20,545 nt of DNA from an uncultured Eubacterium sp. (GTDB lineage Bacteria; Bacillota; Clostridia; Peptostreptococcales; Anaerovoracaceae): contig CALBGO010000078.1 in assembly GCA_937894585.1 (NCBI GenBank), positions 1 to 20,545 of the forward strand, in the 5' to 3' direction. Positions 6,936-12,997 of the stretch are shown here, piece by piece. The position numbers were made by a program, and so were the translations under genes. Position 1 is the first letter of the stretch; every line of letters begins with the position of its first letter. The notes under the pieces are model-generated. The model worked only from the letters and a program-made list of their open reading frames with translations. It did no database searches and was not told the DNA's origin.

Positions 6936-8339
6936 ATGACAGAAGCAAAAGCAACATCAAAGGAAACTATGACAAACCCGGAAACCGTAACAAATCTGGA
7001 AGCCATGGGCACACTGGCAAAGCAGGCAGAACGGGCCCTGCGTATTGCCGGCGAAGCAGAAAAGACCAAGGCACTTGAGCTGATTGCCGAAGCTCTAATC
7101 CGCCGTACTCCCGAAATTCTAAAAGCCAACGAAAAAGATCTTTCCGCAGCCCGCGGCGTGCTTGCACCTTCTATGATCGATCGCCTGACACTGACTGCTG
7201 ATCGAATCGGTTCCATGGCAGATGCGGTCATTGCTGTATCAAAATGGAAAGATCCTGTCGGCAGGATACTGGAAACCCGCACACTCCCAAACGGACTTGT
7301 AATAGAAAAACGGGCTGTACCGCTGGGCGTCATCGGTATTATTTTCGAAGCTCGTCCCAATGTGACCAGTGACTGCGCCGCACTGTGCATCAAATCCGGC
7401 AATGCCTGCATCCTCCGCGGCGGCAGGGAAGCCTTTCACTCCAACACCGCCATCACCAATATTATGCGGGATGCGCTGGCAGACTCCGCTCTGGATATTA
7501 ATTGTGTGCAGCTTGTGGAAGATACCTCCCGCAAATCTGCTGAGGAGATGATGACTCTGACAGAATATCTGGATGTGCTGATTCCTCGCGGCGGCGCCGG
7601 TCTGATTCGTTCAGTTGTGGAAAATGCCAAAGTCCCGGTCATTGAAACCGGCGCCGGCAACTGCCATATTTATGTAGACAAAGACGCTGATTTTTCTATG
7701 GCTCTCGACATTATCTTCAACGCAAAAACCTCTCGTCCTTCTGTCTGCAACGCCGCAGAAAAGGTACTGGTACACCGTGATATTGCAGAAGCTTTCCTGC
7801 CTGCTATGGCAAAGCGGCTTGCTGAAAAGAATGTGGCGCTTCACGGCGACCGGGCTTCCTGTGAAATTCTCGGCAGCAATTTTGACACCGACTGCAATAC
7901 TGACCGCAGCAGCAATCTCATATCCACCAAAACCGACTTCGGCAGTTCACAGTATAAATCCGCCGAAGCGCATTCCTTTGGCTGTACCGTCACTCTCGCC
8001 GAAGACAACGAATGGGGACGCGAATATCTGGATTTCATCCTCGGTGTCAAAGTAATCGACAGCCCGGAAGAAGCCATAGAACACATCGAACGCTACTCCA
8101 CCCGTCACAGTGAATGTATCATCACAGAAAATGCAGATACCGCCGAAAAATTTCTGAACTCGGTAGATGCCGCCGCTGTTTACCATAATGCCTCCACCCG
8201 CTTTACTGACGGCGGCGAAATGGGACTGGGCGCTGAAATCGGCATTTCCACGCAGAAGCTTCACGCAAGAGGTCCTATGGGTGTCGGTCAGCTGGTATCC
8301 TATAAATATGTAATGAAAGGAAACGGGCAGATCAGATAA
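6936..8339 (+). CDS. proA: Gamma-glutamyl phosphate reductase
   Basis: ProA reduces gamma-glutamyl phosphate to glutamate semialdehyde with NADPH, the second step of proline synthesis. The aldehyde-dehydrogenase fold is clear: PLGVIGIIFEARPNVTSD (129-146), IPRGGAGLI, IETGAGNCH and the catalytic cysteine C271 in RPSVCNAAE. At 467 residues it is some 40-50 longer than typical. About 20 extra residues lie at the N-terminus, and a Ser/Thr/Asn/Asp-rich insertion lies near 313-348, before the conserved EWGREYLDFILGVKVID. The SD GGAGG overlaps the end of proB, 8 nt before the ATG. proC is not in the window. Confidence 0.95.
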   Translation: MTEAKATSKETMTNPETVTNLEAMGTLAKQAERALRIAGEAEKTKALELIAEALIRRTPEILKANEKDLSAARGVLAPSMIDRLTLTADRIGSMADAVIAVSKWKDPVGRILETRTLPNGLVIEKRAVPLGVIGIIFEARPNVTSDCAALCIKSGNACILRGGREAFHSNTAITNIMRDALADSALDINCVQLVEDTSRKSAEEMMTLTEYLDVLIPRGGAGLIRSVVENAKVPVIETGAGNCHIYVDKDADFSMALDIIFNAKTSRPSVCNAAEKVLVHRDIAEAFLPAMAKRLAEKNVALHGDRASCEILGSNFDTDCNTDRSSNLISTKTDFGSSQYKSAEAHSFGCTVTLAEDNEWGREYLDFILGVKVIDSPEEAIEHIERYSTRHSECIITENADTAEKFLNSVDAAAVYHNASTRFTDGGEMGLGAEIGISTQKLHARGPMGVGQLVSYKYVMKGNGQIR

Positions 8340-8440
8340 AAAAAGTAAATTTCACTTCAAAGTCACACTTTCTCTTTATTCGTCATAGCATAAAATAAAA
8401 GAATGCGCATAAAACTATGAATTTGGAGTGATAAAATACT

Positions 8441-9232
8441 ATGAACGGAATAGCATGGGCTCTGGCAGGTACGATGTTTACGTTCTCCGTAACTGCCCTT
8501 GGAGCTTTTAATGTCTTTTTTATCAGAAAAGAGGTCAGCGGCAATGTGCAGCGCGCTTTCCTCGGTTTTGCAGGCGGAGTTATGACTGCTGCGTCTGTAT
8601 GGTCTCTGCTCCTTCCCGGAATCGACAGAGCCGAAGAAAACGGTCAGATTGGCTGGCTTGTCATCAGCGGCGGTTTTCTTCTCGGCGTCATCGCCCTGCT
8701 TGCAGCCGACGCCCTGATGAAACGACGATATCTTCGAAAAGTGGCAGGCGGTGAAATTGTCAGCCTGCGCCAAAGTACACTGATGCTGATTATGGCAATT
8801 ACGATTCACAATATTCCCGAAGGAATGGCAGTCGGTCTTGCCTTTGCCCTTGCCCTAAGCGATGCGGGAAATCCGGCTCTCTTCAGCGGAGCCCTTGCCC
8901 TTGCTCTTGGTATCGGCATTCAGAATTATCCGGAGGGCACTGCAGTTGCTCTGCCCCTGCTCAAAGACGGCGTCAGCAAAAAGAAAGCTTTTTTCATCGG
9001 CAGTATGTCCGCTGTTGTAGAACCTGTCTTCGGCGTCGCCGCTGCACTAGTCGCCACTGCCGTAACCCCGATGATGCCTCTGCTTCTGGCATTTGCCGCA
9101 GGAACCATGATTTATGTGGTCATTCAAGAGCTGCTGCCTGAAGCGCAGGAAGAAGACGGCGATAAAACCGCCACACTGGGATTTATAGCCGGTTTCCTGG
9201 TTATGATGATCTTGGATGTAAGTCTCGGATGA
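8441..9232 (+). CDS. ZIP-family divalent metal transporter
   Basis: A membrane protein of 263 residues related to ZupT/GufA-type ZIP transporters, which move zinc, iron or manganese. About eight hydrophobic segments are visible. The metal-site motifs of transmembrane helices 4 and 5 are intact: HNIPEG (123-128) and QNYPEG (161-166); the second has N in place of the common H/Q-N variants, and E194-P is conserved in the next helix. The histidine-rich cytoplasmic loop of eukaryotic members is replaced by a short basic segment (KRRYLRKVAGGE). The SD (GGAG) is about 12 nt before the ATG. It stands alone between proA and the T-box promoter. Direction of transport and metal preference cannot be told from the sequence. 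Confidence 0.85.
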   Translation: MNGIAWALAGTMFTFSVTALGAFNVFFIRKEVSGNVQRAFLGFAGGVMTAASVWSLLLPGIDRAEENGQIGWLVISGGFLLGVIALLAADALMKRRYLRKVAGGEIVSLRQSTLMLIMAITIHNIPEGMAVGLAFALALSDAGNPALFSGALALALGIGIQNYPEGTAVALPLLKDGVSKKKAFFIGSMSAVVEPVFGVAAALVATAVTPMMPLLLAFAAGTMIYVVIQELLPEAQEEDGDKTATLGFIAGFLVMMILDVSLG

Positions 9233-9290
9233 TTTTTGTTAATCTCAAACATATTATCGTATATTTTTTATGTTAAGCAAATAATTTTCG

Positions 9291-9319
9291 TTGACAACTC
9301 ATATGAACTATGCTAAGAT
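9291..9319 (+). promoter_or_regulatory. Strong sigma-A-type promoter of the trpB2 leader
   Basis: TTGACA (9291-9296), a 17-bp spacer and TAAGAT (9314-9319), preceded by TG one base upstream (extended -10). Transcription would start near 9326, just before the T-box stem I. This is the best consensus promoter in the window. Confidence 0.85.
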
Positions 9320-9326
9320 ACAGAAA

Positions 9327-9661
9327 ACAAACTAAATATACCATAAACCTTTGAGGGAGAGTAGTAAGCTCTGATACTTACATCTGAGAGAGCTGCAGAC
9401 GGTGAGATTGCAGTATGAAAAGGCAGAGCCCAATGGACTCCTGAGGGCAAACCCAACAGAATATTCCGCATCGGCATCATCACCGCATCGCAGAATTTTC
9501 TCAGTAGGGGCGACGGAGCGGCACTTCGTAAACAAAGCCTGCGTATGATGGTACGCACAGAGTGGGCGCTCTTTTTGGAGCGTCAAGCCGGGTGGCACCG
9601 CAAGAGAGATGTACACAACTCTTGTCCCAGCAAAACAGATTGACTGGGACAGGAGTTTTTT
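9327..9661 (+). promoter_or_regulatory. T-box leader, tryptophan specific
   Basis: A tRNA-sensing leader that permits read-through when uncharged tRNA-Trp binds. The conserved T-box GGGTGGCACCGC is at 9590-9601 and pairs downstream (GCAAGAG with CTCTTGT, GGG with CCC) to form the antiterminator. The specifier lies in the usual context AA-TGG-AC-(N)-CCTGAG, with TGG (Trp) at 9434-9436. The UGGN of the T-box is TGGC, which complements an acceptor end with discriminator G, as in bacterial tRNA-Trp. The AG-rich stem I elements (GGAGAGTAGTAAGCT, GGTGAGATTGCAG) are also present. The controlled gene is trpB2, which agrees with the specifier. Confidence 0.93.
9617..9661 (+). terminator. T-box-controlled intrinsic terminator
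   Basis: AACTCTTGTCCCAG (9617-9630) pairs with CTGGGACAGGAGTT (9644-9657), a 14-bp stem with one G-U, and a T run at 9656-9661 follows. The 5' arm is shared with the antiterminator, so the two structures exclude each other. Confidence 0.92.
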
Positions 9662-9950
9662 AATGGTCTTGCCCCAATTTCTGAAAGAAATTGATGGGAA
9701 GTCCTTATGCAAACTGCTTTCCGGGAAGACTTGCTCTGCAATGTCCGACCGGCAAAAGCACACTGCACTTGCCCTAACCCGATTTGCAGAAAGCAAATCG
9801 TCGGTAGGTCAGCCGCCAGAATTTCCCAAATCTTCGATTTGGTGAAATTTACGGCGATATGCAAGAAAGATCTCCGGAAAGGCGTTTTATACAATACCCG
9901 GCAGGCTGAGAGCTGACTCCTGTCCCGTACGCAGAAAGGAGCAAACAACA
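9662..9950 (+). other. Extra-long untranslated leader between T-box terminator and trpB2
   Basis: The stretch between the terminator and the trpB2 ATG is 289 nt long, unusually long for a T-box gene, and has no gene I can support. It holds a hairpin CGATTTGC/GCAAATCG (9780-9787 and 9793-9800) and a longer one AATTTC-CCAAATC/GATTTGG-T-GAAATT (9820-9849). At 9916-9927 is GACTCCTGTCCC, an exact complement (one G-U) of the terminator 3' arm GGGACAGGAGTT (9646-9657). The SD AGAAAGGAG (9931-9939) follows. The region may be an insertion or a decayed second regulatory module. Confidence 0.5.
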
Positions 9951-11330
9951 ATGACAACAAAAGAGAACATTCCTTACAAAATTTATCTGGAAGAACACGA
10001 AATGCCGACGCAGTACTACAATATCCGCGCCGATATGGAGAAAAAGCCTGCGCCCCTGCTGAACCCGTCCACACTGCAGCCGGTCACTTTTGAGGATCTT
10101 CAGCCTGTCTTCTGCGATGAACTGATCAGACAGGAATTAGACGATACGACACCATTTTTCGATATTCCCCGGGAAATACAGGATTTCTACAAAATGTACC
10201 GCCCCGCACCTCTGGTTCGCGCCTACTGTCTGGAAGAAAAACTGCAGACACCAGCAAAAATCTACTATAAATTCGAAGGCAACAATACCAGCGGCAGCCA
10301 CAAGCTGAACTCTGCCATTGCGCAGGCCTATTACGCAAAACAACAGGGTCTTTCCGGCGTCACAACAGAAACCGGAGCCGGTCAGTGGGGAACCGCCCTT
10401 TCCATGGCATGTGCCTATCTCGAACTGGACTGCAAAGTTTATATGGTAAAAGTCTCATATGAGCAGAAACCTTTCCGCCGTGAAGTCATGAGAACCTACG
10501 GAGCAGAAGTAACTCCTTCCCCTTCAGAAACCACAGAAGTAGGCAGAAAAATTCTGAAGGAGCATCCCGGCACCACCGGCAGTCTGGGCTGCGCTATTTC
10601 TGAAGCTGTAGAGGCCGCTTTAGGACATAAAAACTGCCGCTATGTGCTGGGCAGTGTTCTCAATCAGGTCCTTCTGCACCAGAGCATTATCGGACTGGAA
10701 ACGAAAACCGCTATGGACAAATACGACATCGCCCCGGACATCATCATCGGCTGTGCCGGCGGCGGCTCCAATTTGGGCGGACTGATTGCACCTTTTATGG
10801 GGCAAAAACTCCGCGGCGAAGCCGATTACCGCTTCATTGCCGTGGAACCGGCATCCTGCCCCAGCCTGACCCGCGGCAGATACGCTTATGACTTCTGTGA
10901 TACCGGAAGAGTCACACCAATGGCAAAGATGTACACGTTGGGCAGCGGCTTTATTCCTTCCGCAAACCATGCCGGCGGACTGAGATATCACGGTATGAGC
11001 ACCACTTTGTCCGAGCTTTACGACCAGGGTCTTATGGAAGCCAGAAGCTATGAACAGACAGAAGTCTTCGCAGCAGCCAGAGAATTTACCAAGACAGAAG
11101 GGATTCTGCCTGCGCCGGAAAGCAGCCACGCCATCAAAGCCGCTGTGGACGAAGCTCTGAAATGCAAAGAAACCGGTGAAGAGAAAACCATTCTGTTCGG
11201 ACTTACCGGCACAGGCTATTTCGACCTGAAAGCCTACGGCCAGTTTAACGATGGCACTATGACAGACCATATACCGACAGACGAAGAACTGGAAGCAGGG
11301 TTCAAAACCCTGCCGGAGATAAACCTCTGA
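9951..11330 (+). CDS. trpB2: Tryptophan synthase beta chain, TrpB2 type
   Basis: A PLP enzyme that condenses indole with serine (or a related donor) to make tryptophan. At 459 residues, with the N-terminal segment IPYKIYLEEHEMPTQYYNI, it belongs to the TrpB2 branch rather than the shorter TrpB1. The PLP lysine is K118 in NNTSGSHKLN; the ETGAGQWG segment (140-147) and the phosphate-binding GCAGGGSNLGG (267-277) are intact. No trpA lies beside it. Known TrpB2 proteins interact poorly or not at all with TrpA, so a role in indole salvage fits. Expression is governed by the Trp T-box upstream. The SD AGAAAGGAG is about 11 nt before the ATG. Confidence 0.94.
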   Translation: MTTKENIPYKIYLEEHEMPTQYYNIRADMEKKPAPLLNPSTLQPVTFEDLQPVFCDELIRQELDDTTPFFDIPREIQDFYKMYRPAPLVRAYCLEEKLQTPAKIYYKFEGNNTSGSHKLNSAIAQAYYAKQQGLSGVTTETGAGQWGTALSMACAYLELDCKVYMVKVSYEQKPFRREVMRTYGAEVTPSPSETTEVGRKILKEHPGTTGSLGCAISEAVEAALGHKNCRYVLGSVLNQVLLHQSIIGLETKTAMDKYDIAPDIIIGCAGGGSNLGGLIAPFMGQKLRGEADYRFIAVEPASCPSLTRGRYAYDFCDTGRVTPMAKMYTLGSGFIPSANHAGGLRYHGMSTTLSELYDQGLMEARSYEQTEVFAAAREFTKTEGILPAPESSHAIKAAVDEALKCKETGEEKTILFGLTGTGYFDLKAYGQFNDGTMTDHIPTDEELEAGFKTLPEINL

Positions 11331-11401
11331 CAAATATGATATCTCTTTTAATCAGAACAACTACCGCCTATCGTAAAATTTACATATTCTAAATTCCATA
11401 C

Positions 11402-11430
11402 TGTTAAAACGCTCCCTGTTCAGCTATAAT
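11402..11430 (+). promoter_or_regulatory. Promoter with -10 in the hairpin loop, driving trmO
   Basis: TATAAT (11425-11430) is a perfect -10. The -35 at 17-bp spacing is a weak TGTTAA (11402-11407). The -10 sits inside the loop of the inverted repeat at 11411-11454. A start near 11437 would leave the left arm out of the RNA and the trmO SD free. Confidence 0.55.
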
Positions 11431-11460
11431 AGAAGCAGATCTGAACAAGGGAGCATTTTT
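11411..11460 (+). terminator. Hairpin with T run after trpB2, overlapping the trmO SD
   Basis: GCTCCCTGTTCAG (11411-11423) is complementary to CTGAACAAGGGAGC (11441-11454; one extra A), and a T6 tract follows (11456-11461). For transcripts from trpB2 this looks like an intrinsic terminator. The right arm also contains the SD AAGGGAG (11447-11453) of the next gene, whose ATG is at 11462. Both readings may be true: read-through RNA would have the SD locked in the stem. Confidence 0.6.
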
Positions 11461-11461
11461 T

Positions 11462-12139
11462 ATGGAACATATGATAAAACCGGTTGCACATATCAGAAAC
11501 TGTTTTCCGGATAAATTCGGCATCCCCCGCCAGAGCGGTCTCGCCCCTTCTCTGAAAGCAGAAATCATCATGGAAAAAGAGTTTCGAAACCCCGATATCC
11601 TGCGCGGTCTTTCGGACTTTTCTCACATCTGGCTGATCTGGGGATTTTCAGAAAACGAAGACAGGGGATGGTCTCCAACGGTTCGCCCGCCCCGACTCGG
11701 CGGAAACACAAGAATGGGCGTGTTCGCAACCCGTTCCCCCTTTCGCCCCAATGGGCTGGGGCTTTCCTCCGTCCACCTCGAAGAAATCCGGACAGATTCT
11801 TCGGAAGGTCCTGTTCTTGTTGTATCCGGTGCCGACCTGATGAATGGAACGCCTATCTACGATATCAAACCATATATTACACTGGACTGCCGCGAAGATG
11901 CGGTCTGCGGCTTTCAGACCGCCACAAAAGACTATGCGCTCCAGGTGAAAATTCCGCCTGACCTGCTTGCTCTGATACCCGAAGAGCTGCGGAAAGGTCT
12001 TTCTGAAGTTCTCGCTCAAGACCCAAGACCATCCTATCAAAGCGATCCTGACAGGATTTACGGCATCTCATTCGCAGATTTTGATGTGCATTTTCGAGTA
12101 GCTGACGACATATTGACCGTAACCGAAATCGTCATCTGA
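11462..12139 (+). CDS. trmO: tRNA (N6-threonylcarbamoyladenosine-37-N6)-methyltransferase TrmO
   Basis: TrmO (TsaA/YaeB, formerly UPF0066) methylates t6A37 in some ANN-decoding tRNAs with SAM. The family signature is clear: IRNCFPDKFGIPRQSGLAP near the start, LRGLSDFSHIWLIWGFSEN, then the highly conserved RPPRLGGNTRMGVFATRSPFRP segment and NGLGLSSVHLEEI, followed by DLMNGTPIYDIKPYI. The length of 225 residues is normal and includes the C-terminal domain (YGISFADFDVHFRV). Monocistronic: promoter just upstream, terminator-like hairpin at 12220-12264 downstream. Confidence 0.93.
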   Translation: MEHMIKPVAHIRNCFPDKFGIPRQSGLAPSLKAEIIMEKEFRNPDILRGLSDFSHIWLIWGFSENEDRGWSPTVRPPRLGGNTRMGVFATRSPFRPNGLGLSSVHLEEIRTDSSEGPVLVVSGADLMNGTPIYDIKPYITLDCREDAVCGFQTATKDYALQVKIPPDLLALIPEELRKGLSEVLAQDPRPSYQSDPDRIYGISFADFDVHFRVADDILTVTEIVI

Positions 12140-12219
12140 TCCGGCAGGCGGAATTCTGCAGCCTCTTTCGGCAATCCCTAATATACTTATATACGATAAA
12201 ATATTCGCCTGATATTCCC

Positions 12220-12264
12220 AAATCCCATGCAAACAACCTTTTTAGCGAAATGCAGGGGATTTTT
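12220..12264 (+). terminator. Likely terminator of trmO
   Basis: AAATCCCATGCA (12220-12231) pairs with TGCAGGGGATTT (12251-12262) with one mismatch and a 19-nt loop, followed by T12260-T12264. It lies 80 nt after the trmO stop. Confidence 0.6.
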
Positions 12265-12284
12265 GGCAGAAGACAGGGGGGTAT

Positions 12285-12335
12285 ATGAAGAAATTTAAGA
12301 GCAGTTTCAATGATTTACAGCAGAAATCGTTTTGA
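12285..12335 (+). CDS. Possible 16-residue peptide frame
   Basis: ATG at 12285 follows an SD-like CAGGGGGGT by about 5 nt and opens MKKFKSSFNDLQQKSF before a TGA at 12333. The sequence is basic and low in hydrophobics, so it is not a clear toxin or signal peptide. It could be chance, a leader peptide or the beginning of a lost gene. No homolog is recognised. Confidence 0.15.
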   Translation: MKKFKSSFNDLQQKSF

Positions 12336-12527
12336 AATTACCTGATTTTTACATATATTAAATACATGAATGGAATTTTATAGAAATTCCGCCTGATTTT
12401 AGCATTTCAAGCAACTTGTTTTATGAAACCTATCCCCTATAAAATCAAAAGAAAGGGAGTATACAGGAGATTTCACAAGATAAAAACGCGAAATATACTG
12501 GGTAAGGGTATAGGATTTGGGCGAAAT

Positions 12528-12849
12528 GGCAACTCTCGCTTCGCTCGTTCCTCCGGTCACTTTGCTCCCTGCGCTTGAACACCTATCCCAATTCTCACAG
12601 AAAATCGATGGAAGGTGTCATACAGAAACCGCAGTGCTTCAGCACGTGGCGGTTTTTCAGTTGTCCGTTTTTCTACGCTTCGCTATGCTTTACGTCTGCT
12701 TTACAGCCGGAAATCATAGAAAAAAGGCAACTCTCGCTTCGCTCGTTCCTCCGGTCACTTTGCTCCCTGCGCTGTCCGTTTTTCTACGCTTCGCTATGCT
12801 TTACGTCTGCTTTACAGCCGGAAATCATAGAAAAAAGGCAACTCTCGCT
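12528..12849. repeat. Tandem 111-bp repeat array of units A (48 bp) and B (63 bp)
   Basis: Unit A occurs identically at 12528-12575 and 12726-12773, with a 13-bp start at 12837-12849. Unit B occurs identically at 12663-12725 and 12774-12836. B plus A is therefore a 111-bp unit repeated in tandem. Between the first A and the first B lies an 87-nt segment with two hairpins. Unit B is bounded by inverted ends CCGTTTTTCTA (12665-12675) and TAGAAAAAAGG (12717-12727) with one mismatch. A diverged copy of unit A (28 of 32 positions) is at 20461-20492 beside tRNA-Glu. Confidence 0.9.
12626..12657 (+). terminator. Terminator-like hairpin inside the repeat array
   Basis: AAACCGC (12626-12632) pairs with GCGGTTT (12649-12655), with an inner GTGC/GCAC helix closing a TTCA loop, and T12653-T12657 follow. 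Just upstream, ACACCTaTCC (12579-12588) can pair with GGAAGGTGT (12610-12618). Together they look like a small structured transcript end, but no gene leads into them. Confidence 0.5.
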
Positions 12850-12955
12850 CTCCCCTGCTTCCATTTCGTCAAGCTTTCTTTCACTCTCATTTCTTTTTAT
12901 TCCAACAAAATTACCATAATTTCTGCCCCTTATGCAACACTTCTTTCGCCTCAGG

Positions 12956-12964
12956 TGATAAAAT
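12956..12964 (+). promoter_or_regulatory. Possible extended -10 promoter of the hydantoinase-family gene
   Basis: TGATAAAAT gives a TGn extended -10 with TAAAAT at 12959-12964. No good -35 is seen. The transcript start would be near 12971, 27 nt before the ATG. Confidence 0.4.
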
Positions 12965-12997
12965 AGAAGATATACTACAGAAAGGATGGTATCTTAT

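Larger units (their letters stand above)
12140..12985. other. Long gene-free region with hairpins and repeats
   Basis: About 850 nt without a convincing gene. Left part: the trmO terminator (12220-12264) and a 16-codon frame at 12285-12335 after a GGGGGG-rich SD-like stretch (see below). Three related words, ATTCGCCTGATATT near 12204, AATTACCTGATTTT near 12337 and ATTCCGCCTGATTTT near 12386, may be degraded repeats. A hairpin GGAATTT/AAATTCC is at 12372-12390. Right part: the 48-bp and 63-bp repeat units and a terminator-like hairpin (12528-12849). From 12850 to 12950 I see nothing. Confidence 0.6.

Noticed and set aside
12528..12849. CRISPR-like array
   Set aside because: The units are 48 and 63 bp, directly adjacent in tandem without unique spacers, and no cas genes are near.
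12517..12966. 149-codon frame through the repeat array
   Set aside because: It is made almost entirely of the 111-bp repeat (37 codons), has no SD and ends in low-complexity sequence, so it is treated as incidental.
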